Shown here piece after piece: positions 44,662-54,471 of a stretch of DNA of 64,000 bases. Every line of letters starts with the position of its first letter. Position 1 is the stretch's first letter. The DNA lies in the NCBI GenBank assembly GCA_947063875.1, contig CAMSTY010000002.1, positions 39,668 to 103,667 of the forward strand. Reading direction: 5' to 3'. The notes below the pieces were generated by a model. The model had not been told where the DNA came from. It ran no database searches and saw only the letters and a list, made by a program, of their open reading frames with translations. The stretch is from an uncultured bacterium (GTDB lineage Bacteria > Bacillota > Clostridia > Lachnospirales > Lachnospiraceae). The position numbers were made by a program, and so were the translations under genes.

Positions 44662-46115
44662 AAGAACCTAGTATAACAAAGAATTTTTTTTACAACACGT
44701 TTTTTCAGATTCTTTCTATCATTACTCCGTTCATTACAACACCTTATATTTCCAGGACTTTAGGGGCAGATGGGATTGGAATCCAGAGTTATACTACGTC
44801 ATATCAAACCTATTTTTCGTTAATTGCAGTGCTGGGGACATCCTCATATGGGGCAAGGGAGATATCGAAGTCCAGAAATGATGGATATAATAAAAGCAAA
44901 CTTTTTTGGGAGATAGAATTTCTTACTTGTTTTACATCGTGCATCAGCATTCTTGGATGGATGCTTTTTATTTTGCTTAATAAAAAATATCGCATATATT
45001 ATGCAGTGTTGACATTGAACTTATTTGCCGCCATGTTAGATATATCCTGGTTTTTTAGTGGAATAGAACAGTTCAGTTTGCTTGTGATAAGAAATTCCAT
45101 ATTAAAGATTGCTGGAATTGTATGTGTTTTTTTATTTGTTAAATCAAAAGATGATTTATTATTGTATATGTTCTTATCATCATTGACAGTGCTGTTATCT
45201 AGTGCTTCCATGTGGATAGGAATCAGAAAAGAAATAATGAAAATAAATGCTAAAGATCTGAGGGTTTTTCGACATTTCAAAGAAACTTTTGTTTACTTTA
45301 TTCCAACGATTGCTACATCCATATATACTGTTTTGGATAAGACATTGATTGGATTGATTACAAGTGATGCGGCAGAAAATGGATATTATCAACAAGCTGA
45401 CAAAATGATAGGAATGGCGAAAAGCATTGTATTTGCATCGATAAACTCGGTAGTTGGGGTAAGAATATCATATTTATTTGTTGAAGAACGTTATGATGAA
45501 ATTAAAAGCAGAATAGAATATTCTATAAACTATATTTTTTTTATGGGTTTTGGCTGCGTATTTGGAATAATGGGTGTTGCAAAAAACTTCGTACCTGTGT
45601 TTTTTGGATACGGATATGATAACGTTGTTTATCTCTTATATATTTTAAGTCCAATTATCATTATTATCGGTATTAGCAATTGTCTTGATTCTCATTATTA
45701 TACCCCAAGTGGAAGAAGGGTACAAAGCACAAAATATGTGATAGCAGGTTCTGTTATGAACCTGGTGTGGAACCTTTTATTGATTCCATGGTTAAAATCA
45801 TATGGCGCAGCAATATCGTCTATTCTGGCAGAAACACTGATTATGATATTATATATAAGATTTAATAATTCTATTATATCGGTTTTTACATTGATACAGT
45901 GCGGTAAAAGGAAATTGTTTTCTGGAATTATTATGTTTGTTATTATAAGGATGATAGGGACTATGGAATTAGCTGTGATTCCCAGGCTATGTACACAGAT
46001 ATTTGCGGGAACATTTATTTATATTTTTGTTTTGATAGTTTGTAATGATGTGTGGACGAAGAGATTAATATTAACAGGTTTTTGCAAATTCAGAAGGGAT
46101 AAGCATGAAAAATGA
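44658..46115 (+). CDS. wzx: Polysaccharide flippase (Wzx type)
   Basis: The 485-residue protein has about 12-14 hydrophobic segments and the MOP-family start NFFYNTFFQILSIITPFITT with PYISRTLGADGIGI. It should move lipid-linked repeat units across the membrane. It starts at TTG 44658, overlapping the previous TGA (TTGA), and its end overlaps the DUF362 start by 11 bases. Together with Wzy it makes this a Wzy-dependent pathway. Confidence 0.93.
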   Translation: MKEPSITKNFFYNTFFQILSIITPFITTPYISRTLGADGIGIQSYTTSYQTYFSLIAVLGTSSYGAREISKSRNDGYNKSKLFWEIEFLTCFTSCISILGWMLFILLNKKYRIYYAVLTLNLFAAMLDISWFFSGIEQFSLLVIRNSILKIAGIVCVFLFVKSKDDLLLYMFLSSLTVLLSSASMWIGIRKEIMKINAKDLRVFRHFKETFVYFIPTIATSIYTVLDKTLIGLITSDAAENGYYQQADKMIGMAKSIVFASINSVVGVRISYLFVEERYDEIKSRIEYSINYIFFMGFGCVFGIMGVAKNFVPVFFGYGYDNVVYLLYILSPIIIIIGISNCLDSHYYTPSGRRVQSTKYVIAGSVMNLVWNLLLIPWLKSYGAAISSILAETLIMILYIRFNNSIISVFTLIQCGKRKLFSGIIMFVIIRMIGTMELAVIPRLCTQIFAGTFIYIFVLIVCNDVWTKRLILTGFCKFRRDKHEK

Positions 46116-47589
46116 ATCTTTTGTAGCAATATATAAAATGGACAACGGAGAGTATCCAGGATCAAGGGATCAATACCGCCCTTCAGTCCGGTATCCGGAA
46201 TATCCGTTTGAGGAGTTGGCTGGACAATATAATCCTGTATACGAAGCAGTAAGAAATGCACTGTACTTAATGGGATATGATAAAGAAAATTATGGAGAAA
46301 CAGGATGGAACCCATTAAGAACATTGATAAAGCCAGGTGATTTTGTTTTAATAAAACCTAATTGGGTACTGGAAAAGAATCATAATATAGGCGGGGGAAC
46401 ACAATGCCTATATACACAGCCTGATGTGGTTGCAGCAGTTATTGATTATGTTGTGATTGCATTAGACGGGAGCGGGAAGATTGTAGTTGGGGATGCGCCA
46501 ATGCAATCATGTGATTTTAACAGATTAATAGAAGAGAGCGGCTATAAAATTTTGCTGGATTATTACCGGAAAAAAGGAATAAACATAGAATTGGTGGATT
46601 TTCGTGGTTTGTCTTCGGTTGATAGTCATGGGGTCAGGATTGAAAAAATTGATAATTCTGCGGAAGGTGTTGTAGTAGATTTGGGGAAGGCCAGTGAATT
46701 TTATGGACTCGAAAGGCAGGATACAGAACGTTTGAGGGTTACATGTTATGATCCAAGGGTATTACCAACACATCATAATGGCGAGGTGCAGGAATATTTT
46801 ATCTCAAAATATGTGTTAGGTGCAGATGTTGTTATTAATATGCCTAAGCCAAAGACACATAGAAAAGCTGGAGTTACAATTGCACTTAAGAATCTGGTAG
46901 GAATTAATGTAAGAAAGGAGTATTTGCCGCATCACACAAAAGGTTCTGTAAGACAAGGAGGAGATGAATATGAAAAGACATGCTGGCTAAAATCAGTCCA
47001 AAGCAAAATATATGATAAAAAAAATATCTATGAATCTGAAAGAAAGTATTTCAGAGCAAAAATAATGTGGATGGGAATTGGCATAACTGCAAGGTTCCTT
47101 AGATTCGAACATAATAAAACGTCCGAAGGAAGCTGGTATGGAAATCGAACGATTAGTAGAACAATTACAGATTTAAATAAAATACTTTATTATACAGACA
47201 AGCAGGGGAAATTGGAAGATACTGTCCAGCGAAGAGTTCTGATCATAGCAGACATGGTAATTGCAGGGGAAGGTGACGGGCCTATTGCGCCAGTTCCTAA
47301 AGAAGTGGGAATTATTGCAATTGGTGAAAATCCACTAGCATTTGACAAAGCGGTTTGCACATTAATGGGAATGGATATAAACAAAATTCCGACGTTTGGC
47401 TGCGTTACAGAAGTTAAGAAAGAATATCCAGCCTTGGTATGTGATGGCAGCGTCTATTTAAAATCAAATGTAGAAGGATACAATAATAAAAATATTGTTG
47501 AAATAGAAAAAGGATTGCTATATACATTTGAGGCCGCACCTGGATGGAAGACGTATATTGAACGGACGGAGGTTAATGGTGAACGATAA
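46105..47589 (+). CDS. DUF362 protein in a polysaccharide locus
   Basis: The 494-residue protein has the DUF362 core: LIKPNWVLEKNH near residue 87, GDAPMQSCDF, VINMPKPKTHRKAGVTIALKN, GDGPIAPVPKEVG and GENPLAFDKAVCTLMG. There is no ferredoxin-type cysteine cluster, unlike the other DUF362 protein in this window. Residues 260-360 are an additional basic, aromatic segment. No signal peptide. It overlaps the flippase by 11 bases and the next transferase by 14, so it belongs to the operon. The reaction of DUF362 is not known to me; a role in modifying the glycan or its lipid carrier is only inferred from place. Confidence 0.85.
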   Translation: MKNESFVAIYKMDNGEYPGSRDQYRPSVRYPEYPFEELAGQYNPVYEAVRNALYLMGYDKENYGETGWNPLRTLIKPGDFVLIKPNWVLEKNHNIGGGTQCLYTQPDVVAAVIDYVVIALDGSGKIVVGDAPMQSCDFNRLIEESGYKILLDYYRKKGINIELVDFRGLSSVDSHGVRIEKIDNSAEGVVVDLGKASEFYGLERQDTERLRVTCYDPRVLPTHHNGEVQEYFISKYVLGADVVINMPKPKTHRKAGVTIALKNLVGINVRKEYLPHHTKGSVRQGGDEYEKTCWLKSVQSKIYDKKNIYESERKYFRAKIMWMGIGITARFLRFEHNKTSEGSWYGNRTISRTITDLNKILYYTDKQGKLEDTVQRRVLIIADMVIAGEGDGPIAPVPKEVGIIAIGENPLAFDKAVCTLMGMDINKIPTFGCVTEVKKEYPALVCDGSVYLKSNVEGYNNKNIVEIEKGLLYTFEAAPGWKTYIERTEVNGER

Positions 47590-48718
47590 GAAAATCAAGG
47601 TGATGCAATTCGTTGGCGGCTTTAATGTTGGAGGGGCAGAGGCAATAGTCAAACAATACTGCCTGTTGTTTAATCCTCAAATAATCGATTTAATCGTTTT
47701 ATGTATTCATAATTTTCATTCTATATATGATGAAGAATTAAAAAGGCATGGAATAAAAGTGATATATGTTGATGATTTTATTGATAGGAAATTGATTTCC
47801 CCATATTGTGTTAAACGTGTCTTTCACAGAATATTACGGGTATTCATCATCAAAAAGGTTATTAATCAATGGAAGCCAGATATTATTCATACTCATTTGG
47901 AGGTTAATTCATATATTCGCCATGCAAGCATAAATTATAATCCGGTTTTAGTCCACACAGCACATAGCGATCCGGAATTCTTATGGAATCAAAGCCGTGC
48001 TGGCAAAAGGGATAGGAGGGCACTGGAATGGTTGGCTCGCCATTATCGGATTTATATGATTGCGCTGCATGATAATATGAGAATCCGGATTAATAACATG
48101 TTTCATATTGATGACACAGTAGTGTTTAATAATGGCATTGATATCCAACGTTTTCTGGATGCAGGCAAAAAACATATATTGAGAAAGAAATATGGTGTAA
48201 AAGAAGATGTATTTGTTGTGGGAAATGTAGCATCTTTATCACCGGTTAAAAACCATAGTTTTTTGATGGATGTATTTAACCATATTTTAAAGAAGGAACC
48301 TTGCTCAGAATTATGGCTTGTTGGCACTGGGAAAAATGAAAAAGCACTAAAGGAAAAGGCAAAGAAATTGAAGATAGCAGATCATGTGGTTTTTTGGGGC
48401 AGAAGGAATGATATTCCTCAGATTTTAAAAATGATGGATGTAGTTGGTTTCCCTTCATTTTATGAGGGGTTGAGCGTGTCTTTGGTGGAATCGCAGGTGG
48501 CTGGGATTCCTGCTATCGTTTCCGATAAGGTATCCGCTTTTACGAAAATATCAAACTATCTGACTTTCTGCAGCCTGGATCAAGGTGCAGAATATTGGGC
48601 TGATCGAATGCTGGAATACAAAGATGCTGATGTAGAACCAGGTTATGTGGATATAGAAAACTGGGATATTCAAAGTGTAGTGAAAAAATTGGAAAGCTAC
48701 TATTTGGATTTGGTTTAG
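47576..48718 (+). CDS. Glycosyltransferase, GT4 family
   Basis: The 380-residue GT-B enzyme has VMQFVGGFNVGGAEAIVKQY at the N-terminus, HTHLEVNSYIRH, and the donor site VGFPSFYEGLSVSLVESQ with AGIPAIVSDKV. ATG 47576 follows GGAGG by 3 bases and overlaps the DUF362 stop by 14; a GTG next to it is an alternative. It is one of six transferases in the locus. Confidence 0.92.
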   Translation: MVNDKKIKVMQFVGGFNVGGAEAIVKQYCLLFNPQIIDLIVLCIHNFHSIYDEELKRHGIKVIYVDDFIDRKLISPYCVKRVFHRILRVFIIKKVINQWKPDIIHTHLEVNSYIRHASINYNPVLVHTAHSDPEFLWNQSRAGKRDRRALEWLARHYRIYMIALHDNMRIRINNMFHIDDTVVFNNGIDIQRFLDAGKKHILRKKYGVKEDVFVVGNVASLSPVKNHSFLMDVFNHILKKEPCSELWLVGTGKNEKALKEKAKKLKIADHVVFWGRRNDIPQILKMMDVVGFPSFYEGLSVSLVESQVAGIPAIVSDKVSAFTKISNYLTFCSLDQGAEYWADRMLEYKDADVEPGYVDIENWDIQSVVKKLESYYLDLV

Positions 48719-48754
48719 GAGGAACAAAAAAGGATAACGGGGAGAGACAGATTT

Positions 48755-50071
48755 ATGTACGCGGATTTTTATAAAAGATTGGTGGCGCAAGAAGAAAAGC
48801 TTTCTTTGATCGGACTGGGGTATGTTGGCATGCCTATTGCAGTTGCGTTTTCTAAAAAAGTAAAAGTGATAGGATATGATTGCAATGCTGCAAAGATAGA
48901 ACAATATAAAAATGGGCATGATCCGACAAAGGAAGTAGGAGATCATACGATTAGAGAGGCAGAGGTGGAGTTCACAGCAGATGCAACAAAACTGAGGGAG
49001 GCAAAATTTCATATTGTAGCGGTTCCTACTCCGGTAAACAAAGACCATACACCAGACCTGGCTCCTGTGATAGGAGCCAGTTGTACTTTAGGGAGGAACC
49101 TTGTAAAAGGAAGTATTGTGGTGTTTGAATCGACAGTTTATCCTGGCGTTACAGAAGATATTTGTATTCCGGTATTAGAAAAAGAAAGTGGATTAAAATG
49201 TGGTAGAGATTTTAAAGTCGGTTATAGTCCTGAAAGAATTAACCCAGGAGATAAGACACACAGGCTTGAAACAATAAAGAAAGTAGTATCTGGTATGGAT
49301 GAGGAAACCCTTGACATAGTAGCAGAGGTATATCAGCTGGTGGTTGATGCTGGCGTTTACAGAGCAGAAAATATCAAAGTAGCCGAGGCTGCTAAAGTGA
49401 TCGAAAATAGCCAGAGGGATATTAATATTGCTTTTATGAATGAACTTTCAATGATTTTCAATAAAATGGGGATTGATACGAAGTCTGTTTTGGAAGCAGC
49501 AGGAACAAAATGGAATTTCCTGAAATTTTATCCGGGTCTGGTCGGGGGCCATTGCATTGGCGTAGATCCTTACTATTTGACTTACAAAGCAGAGATGATG
49601 GGGTATCACAGCAGGGTTATTCTTTCTGGAAGGCAGATTAATGATGATATGGGGAAATATGTTGCTGAAAATTGCGTGAAAAATCTCATTGCTGCAAACA
49701 AAGATGTAAAAAATGCGAAAGTTGCAATTTTAGGTTTCACATTTAAGGAGAATTGCCCAGATACAAGAAATACAAAAGTGATTGATATTGTCCGCGAGTT
49801 AGAACAATACAATATCTCATCTTTTGTCTCAGATCCACAGGCGGATAAAGAAGAAGCAAGGCAGTTATATGAGGTGGAGTTTATCGATATGGATGCTGTG
49901 AGAAATATGGATGCAGTGATACTCGCGGTAGCGCATGATGAGTTTAAAATTCTCGATATCAATGATATGAACCGGTTTTTTAAAAGAGGAATAAAAGTTT
50001 TGCTTGATATAAAAGGAATACTTAATCGTAAGGAATACGAGGACGAGGGCTATCATTATTGGAGGCTGTAG
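48755..50071 (+). CDS. UDP-N-acetylhexosamine 6-dehydrogenase (WbpO/TviB-like)
   Basis: This NAD-dependent enzyme oxidises C6 of a UDP-N-acetylhexosamine to the uronic acid in two steps. The 438-residue protein has the Rossmann motif IGLGYVGMP (residue 19), VPTPVNKDH, FESTVYPGVTE and the catalytic cysteine in GGHCIGVDPYYL. The motif set is closest to the WbpO/TviB/VipA group (UDP-GlcNAc/GalNAc) rather than UDP-glucose dehydrogenase. The next gene is the matching C4-epimerase. Confidence 0.9.
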   Translation: MYADFYKRLVAQEEKLSLIGLGYVGMPIAVAFSKKVKVIGYDCNAAKIEQYKNGHDPTKEVGDHTIREAEVEFTADATKLREAKFHIVAVPTPVNKDHTPDLAPVIGASCTLGRNLVKGSIVVFESTVYPGVTEDICIPVLEKESGLKCGRDFKVGYSPERINPGDKTHRLETIKKVVSGMDEETLDIVAEVYQLVVDAGVYRAENIKVAEAAKVIENSQRDINIAFMNELSMIFNKMGIDTKSVLEAAGTKWNFLKFYPGLVGGHCIGVDPYYLTYKAEMMGYHSRVILSGRQINDDMGKYVAENCVKNLIAANKDVKNAKVAILGFTFKENCPDTRNTKVIDIVRELEQYNISSFVSDPQADKEEARQLYEVEFIDMDAVRNMDAVILAVAHDEFKILDINDMNRFFKRGIKVLLDIKGILNRKEYEDEGYHYWRL

Positions 50072-50089
50072 AAACAGGAGGAAAAAAAT

Positions 50090-51067
50090 TTGTCATACAA
50101 AGAGGTAAAGTTTCCAGAAAACAGTTTATTTTTAGTGACAGGAGGCGCTGGGTTTATTGGGTCAAATTTATGCGAGGCAATCCTTGATTTGGGTTACCAG
50201 GTAAGATGTATGGATGATTTATCTGTAGGAAAACAGGAAAACGTAGATATGTTTATGGGAAATACTCGCTATGAGTTTATGAAAGGAGATATTAAGGATC
50301 TGAAGATTTGTATGAAGGCTTGTGAAGGGGCAGACTATGTACTGCATCAGGCGGCATGGGGGAGTGTCCCCCGTTCACTTGAGATGCCATTGCTTTATTG
50401 TGCTAATAACATTACGGGAACGATAAACATGTTAGAAGCGGCCAGGCAGAATAGAGTAAAAAAGTTTGTATACGCGTCTAGTTCATCTGTATATGGTGAT
50501 AGTGAAGAACTGCCTAAAAGAGAAGGGAATGAAGGGAATTTGTTGTCACCTTATGCTGCGAGTAAACGTGCAGATGAAGAATGGGCAAAACAGTATACAA
50601 AACATTATGGTTTGGAAACTTATGGCCTTCGGTATTTTAATGTTTTTGGTCGGAGACAGGACCCTGATGGCGTCTATGCTGCAGTGATCCCTAAATTCAT
50701 TCGTCAATTGCTTCATGGAGAAACACCAATTATTCATGGTGATGGAAAGCAGAGCCGTGATTTTACCTATATTGAAAATGTTATAGAAGCAAATTTTAAA
50801 GCATGCCTGGCTGGCCATGAGGCGGCTGGGGAAGTATATAATATTGCTTATGGCGGGAGAGAATATTTATTGGATACTTATTATGAATTAGCTGAGGCAT
50901 TGGGAGTCAGTAGAGAACCCAAATTCGGCCCGGCCCGGGCAGGGGATATTAAACACTCAAATGCAGATATCAGGAAAGCGGAAAGGTTGCTTGGTTATCA
51001 TCCGGAATGGAATTTTGAAGATGGAATAAGAGCGGCGATTGAGTGGTATAGGGATAATCTTTGGTAA
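50090..51067 (+). CDS. UDP-N-acetylglucosamine 4-epimerase (WbpP/TviC-like)
   Basis: This extended SDR converts UDP-GlcNAc(A) and UDP-GalNAc(A). The 325-residue protein has VTGGAGFIGSNL at residue 15, the catalytic SSSVYG and YAASKRADE, YFNVFGRRQDP and the WbpP-type AWGSVPRSLEMP segment. It starts at TTG 50090 with GGAGG about 6 bases upstream. Next to the 6-dehydrogenase it predicts UDP-GalNAcA synthesis, as in the Vi antigen pair TviB/TviC, so the polysaccharide probably contains an acidic amino sugar. Confidence 0.9.
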   Translation: MSYKEVKFPENSLFLVTGGAGFIGSNLCEAILDLGYQVRCMDDLSVGKQENVDMFMGNTRYEFMKGDIKDLKICMKACEGADYVLHQAAWGSVPRSLEMPLLYCANNITGTINMLEAARQNRVKKFVYASSSSVYGDSEELPKREGNEGNLLSPYAASKRADEEWAKQYTKHYGLETYGLRYFNVFGRRQDPDGVYAAVIPKFIRQLLHGETPIIHGDGKQSRDFTYIENVIEANFKACLAGHEAAGEVYNIAYGGREYLLDTYYELAEALGVSREPKFGPARAGDIKHSNADIRKAERLLGYHPEWNFEDGIRAAIEWYRDNLW

Positions 51068-51089
51068 CTGATGGAGGATGATAGGATTT

Positions 51090-52451
51090 ATGGATATAGT
51101 GAAAAATATAATAAAATATATAACGTATCCAACAGAATTAAGATTACTTGGGCGTAGAGAATTGTTACTATCCTATCGTGAATTGCAAGAAAAACAGTAT
51201 CGCAGCCTGGAAGAAAATTGTGCAGAACAGAGGAAGTTATTATATGATATATTGCAATATGCCATTAAGAATGTCCCTTATTATAAAGAACTGGCAAATA
51301 GGGAAAAAATAAAAATATCATTAGATACGGTGGAAAAAGATTTAAAGAAATTTCCTGTTCTTACAAAGGAAATAATCAGAAATGAAGGAAGCAGGCTGTT
51401 CAGTAACAATAATATACCATATGTTATGAGTACTTCTGGAGGATCAACAGGCGAGCCAGTTCAGCTAAGGCATGATAAAACAATTTCGCTGTTCAATACG
51501 GATAAGTACTTTTTATCATTTGCCGGATATGACATCGGGGATAAGATTATGCTGCTGTGGGGATCAGAAAAAGATATATTTAGAGGGACACTGGGGATAA
51601 AAGCAGAAATCTCGAATCGCTTTATTCAAAGAGTCCGGTGGTTAAACAGTTTCAAAATGGATGAAGACAAAATGTATGAGTATGTCGGGTGTATTAATAA
51701 ATGGAAACCAAAAGTTATACGTGCATACATCCAGTCAGCTTATGAATTGGCTGTGTTTATTAAAAAAAATAAATTTGTTGTACATTCGCCATCTGGCATT
51801 GTGGTTAGTGCTGGAACACTTTTTCCGGATTGGAAGCAGCTGATTGAAGAGGTATTCAAATGCCCGGTAATTAATCAATATGGCTCGAGGGAAGTGTCTG
51901 GAATTGCGATTAGTTGTCCAGGAAGTTCACATCTTCATTGCAATATGTTTATGAATTATGTTGAAATAGTTGATGAAAACGGGAGAGAAACAATTCGGGG
52001 CGAGGATGGAAGGGTAATTATAACAAACCTGCAGAATAGATCGATGCCACTGATTCGTTATGAGATTGGCGATATAGCTTCGGTGCCAGAAGAAGATAGC
52101 TGTGGCTGTGGCCGCAATACACCGATGCTGGGGCATGTTAAAGGCAGGACAGTAAATGTTTTCAGAACAAGAACAGGAACTCGAGTGGATGGCGAGTATT
52201 TTACCCATCTTTTTTATGGAAAAGAATGGGTAAATAGATTTCAGGTGATTCAAAAAGATTATGAAAAAATAGAGGTTTATATAGAATTACAAAAAGGTAA
52301 AGAGCCTATAAGTTCAGAAATAAATGAATTAAAAGAAAAAATCAGACTGGTGATGGGAGAAGGATGTAAAGTGAAAATCCAGTACAAAGAAAAAATATTA
52401 CCATCATCATCTGGAAAAAATTTATATACAATTTCAGAATTGAAGGATTAA
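51090..52451 (+). CDS. CapK-like adenylate-forming enzyme
   Basis: The protein (453 residues from ATG 51090; an ATG at 51078 touches the GGAGG site directly) is in the PaaK/CapK branch of adenylate-forming enzymes: STSGGSTGEP at about residue 115, NQYGSREVSG, and LIRYEIGD. Four cysteines or histidines around CGCGR could bind a metal. Homologs are found in capsule loci without a defined substrate; they may activate an acid that is then linked to the glycan. It is followed by a terminator. Confidence 0.85.
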   Translation: MDIVKNIIKYITYPTELRLLGRRELLLSYRELQEKQYRSLEENCAEQRKLLYDILQYAIKNVPYYKELANREKIKISLDTVEKDLKKFPVLTKEIIRNEGSRLFSNNNIPYVMSTSGGSTGEPVQLRHDKTISLFNTDKYFLSFAGYDIGDKIMLLWGSEKDIFRGTLGIKAEISNRFIQRVRWLNSFKMDEDKMYEYVGCINKWKPKVIRAYIQSAYELAVFIKKNKFVVHSPSGIVVSAGTLFPDWKQLIEEVFKCPVINQYGSREVSGIAISCPGSSHLHCNMFMNYVEIVDENGRETIRGEDGRVIITNLQNRSMPLIRYEIGDIASVPEEDSCGCGRNTPMLGHVKGRTVNVFRTRTGTRVDGEYFTHLFYGKEWVNRFQVIQKDYEKIEVYIELQKGKEPISSEINELKEKIRLVMGEGCKVKIQYKEKILPSSSGKNLYTISELKD

Positions 52452-52485
52452 AAAGAAAGTCTCCGCAAGGGGCTTTCTTTTTATT
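52452..52485 (+). terminator. Intrinsic terminator inside the polysaccharide locus
   Basis: AAAGAAAGTCTCC pairs with GGGGCTTTCTTT around GCAA, followed by TTATT. It lies right after the CapK-like stop, with the aminotransferase starting 20 bases later, so those last two genes would depend on read-through. An antiterminator such as the LoaP proteins upstream would supply this. Confidence 0.8.
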
Positions 52486-52504
52486 AAATGACAGGAGGGT
52501 AAAC

Positions 52505-53638
52505 ATGGCAATACAATTATTTAAAGCAAAATATGAAGTGGAAGAATGCCTGGCTCAGATCAGGGAATGTCTGGAAGCTGGCTGGACAGGCCTTGGTTTT
52601 AAAACAGTTGAATTTGAAAAGGCATGGAGGGCATATACAGGACTGCCATTCGCACATTATTTAAATTCCTCTACAATCGGACTTTATATGGCTGTGGACA
52701 TTTTGAAAGAGCAGTATGGCTGGAAAGATGGGGATGAGATTATCACAACGCCGATTACGTTTGTTTCATCGAACCATGCAATTCTTAAAGCTGGCATGAA
52801 AGCAGTTTTTGCGGACATTGATGATACGATGTGTTTGGCGCCAGAGTCTGTGAAACAACATATCACAGAAAAAACCCGTGCGGTTATGTATGTAGGGATT
52901 GGTGGTAATATGGGGCATTATTATGAAATTGCTAAAATTTGCGCGGAGAATAACTTAAAATTGATTCTGGATGCAGCACATATGGCCGGAACAAGATATA
53001 AAGGGGAAATTCCAGGAAGAGAAGCGGAAGTGGTTGTGTATTCTTTTCAAGCTGTAAAAAACTTACCCACAGCAGACAGTGGTATGATCTGTTTTAAAAA
53101 TGGTGATTTTGATGAGATTGTAAGAAAAAAAAGCTGGTTGGGAATTAATAAGGATACCTATGCACGAACAACCAATACGGGAAATTACAAGTGGAGATAT
53201 GATGTTGAGTATGTTGGAGATAAGGGACATGGAAATTCAGTAATGGCGGCGATTGGGTTAGTTCAACTTAAATATTTAGATCGTGATAATGCGTATAGGC
53301 GTCAGCTGGCACATTGGTATCAGGACAGGCTTTCCGGATATGGCAACAAGATTAAATTGGTCCGCATGGAAGAGGATTGCGAAAGTTCCTGCCATCTGTT
53401 TCAGATTATGGTTGAAAACAGAGATGAATTAATGATGGCGTTAAATGCTGCTGAAATTTATCCAGGAGTTCATTATGCAAACAATATTAATTATGGAATG
53501 TATGATTATGCAAAAGGGACATGTCCATATGCAGATTATGTAAGTGAACATACGATATCTTTGCCTATGAATCTGTATTTATCTTATGATGATGTGCAGA
53601 ATATTTGTAATGAAATAATTAAGTTTGTTATAAAGTGA
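52505..53638 (+). CDS. DegT/DnrJ/EryC1-family aminotransferase
   Basis: The 377-residue PLP enzyme should transfer an amino group to a keto-sugar nucleotide. It shows LNSSTIGLYMAVDIL (cofactor phosphate), ITTPITFVSSNHAIL, LILDAAHMAGT (PLP-binding aspartate) and the lysine in YSFQAVKNLPTADSG. The surrounding FQAVKN differs from the common SFHxTK, but the lysine is present. ATG 52505 follows AGGAGGG. No sugar 4,6-dehydratase is seen in the locus, so its keto-sugar must come from elsewhere or from the epimerase-like enzyme. Confidence 0.92.
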   Translation: MAIQLFKAKYEVEECLAQIRECLEAGWTGLGFKTVEFEKAWRAYTGLPFAHYLNSSTIGLYMAVDILKEQYGWKDGDEIITTPITFVSSNHAILKAGMKAVFADIDDTMCLAPESVKQHITEKTRAVMYVGIGGNMGHYYEIAKICAENNLKLILDAAHMAGTRYKGEIPGREAEVVVYSFQAVKNLPTADSGMICFKNGDFDEIVRKKSWLGINKDTYARTTNTGNYKWRYDVEYVGDKGHGNSVMAAIGLVQLKYLDRDNAYRRQLAHWYQDRLSGYGNKIKLVRMEEDCESSCHLFQIMVENRDELMMALNAAEIYPGVHYANNINYGMYDYAKGTCPYADYVSEHTISLPMNLYLSYDDVQNICNEIIKFVIK

Positions 53639-53688
53639 AAGAATGCGAACGGAAAGTGGTGGCTTATTTTTAAGGAGAATCTGACGTA

Positions 53689-54201
53689 ATGAAGCACAAT
53701 TATAACATTAAATATAAAAGAATTGAACTTAAACCAATGTCCTTAATGGAAAGTGAAATTTACCGTAAAATGAGAAACAGGGAGTCTGTGAGAAAATGGT
53801 TCAAGTCAAAAGAAATAATATCAAAAGAGGCTCAAGAGCAATGGTATAAAGAGTATGTTGGAAGAAAAAATGATATTATGTTTTCTATTTTTTCAAAAGA
53901 AGGCGAGTTTGTTGGAGGGGTTTCCGTTTACGATATTGATCAGAACAAAAAGGAGGCTGAATTTGGACGGCTATTGATAGAGTGCAAAAGCACAGAACAA
54001 AAAGGGTTGGGGGTTGAGGCTGCTGAAGCAATAAGTATAATTGCAAAAAAAGAACTTGACCTCCAGATATTAAGACTTGAAGTATATGAAGAGAACTTAG
54101 CTGCAATAAAAACGTATTTGCGTTCTGGATTTGTTTATGTCAAGCAAGATACCGATATGGATGGCAATGTAATAGTAAAAATGGTAAAACGGCTGGAGTA
54201 G
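53689..54201 (+). CDS. GNAT N-acetyltransferase
   Basis: The 170-residue GNAT-fold protein has an acetyl-CoA binding loop region (KSTEQKGLGVEAAEAI) and LRLEVYEENLAAIKTYLRSGF, similar to RimJ/PseH-type acetyltransferases. Directly downstream of the aminotransferase, it probably acylates the newly made amino sugar. It is the last gene of the A+T-rich locus. The 270 bases after it hold no gene I can support. Confidence 0.85.
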   Translation: MKHNYNIKYKRIELKPMSLMESEIYRKMRNRESVRKWFKSKEIISKEAQEQWYKEYVGRKNDIMFSIFSKEGEFVGGVSVYDIDQNKKEAEFGRLLIECKSTEQKGLGVEAAEAISIIAKKELDLQILRLEVYEENLAAIKTYLRSGFVYVKQDTDMDGNVIVKMVKRLE

Positions 54202-54471
54202 GACTATGACCCATAACGAAACTCTTATGCCGTTGAACTCTTGGGCATGCCGGAAAATAAATGATAGTGGTAGGATATGATAATTCTTTTACAGAACCAG
54301 ATTCTGAAAATTTTCACGAGTAAAGTCAATCTATGGTATATTATTTGGTTGTAATAGGAAAAAAGATCGATATACAATAGTAAAAAATACGGAAGAGGCG
54401 TAAATGGTATTAAGTAAAAGCATTTAATATGCCAATTCCAAGTTAATAATACGAAAAGAGGGAGAACACAA

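Noticed and set aside
54202..54471. Possible gene or attachment site at the right edge of the polysaccharide locus
   Set aside because: No open frame with a ribosome site, no integrase, and no tRNA or direct repeat matching the left edge was found by eye.
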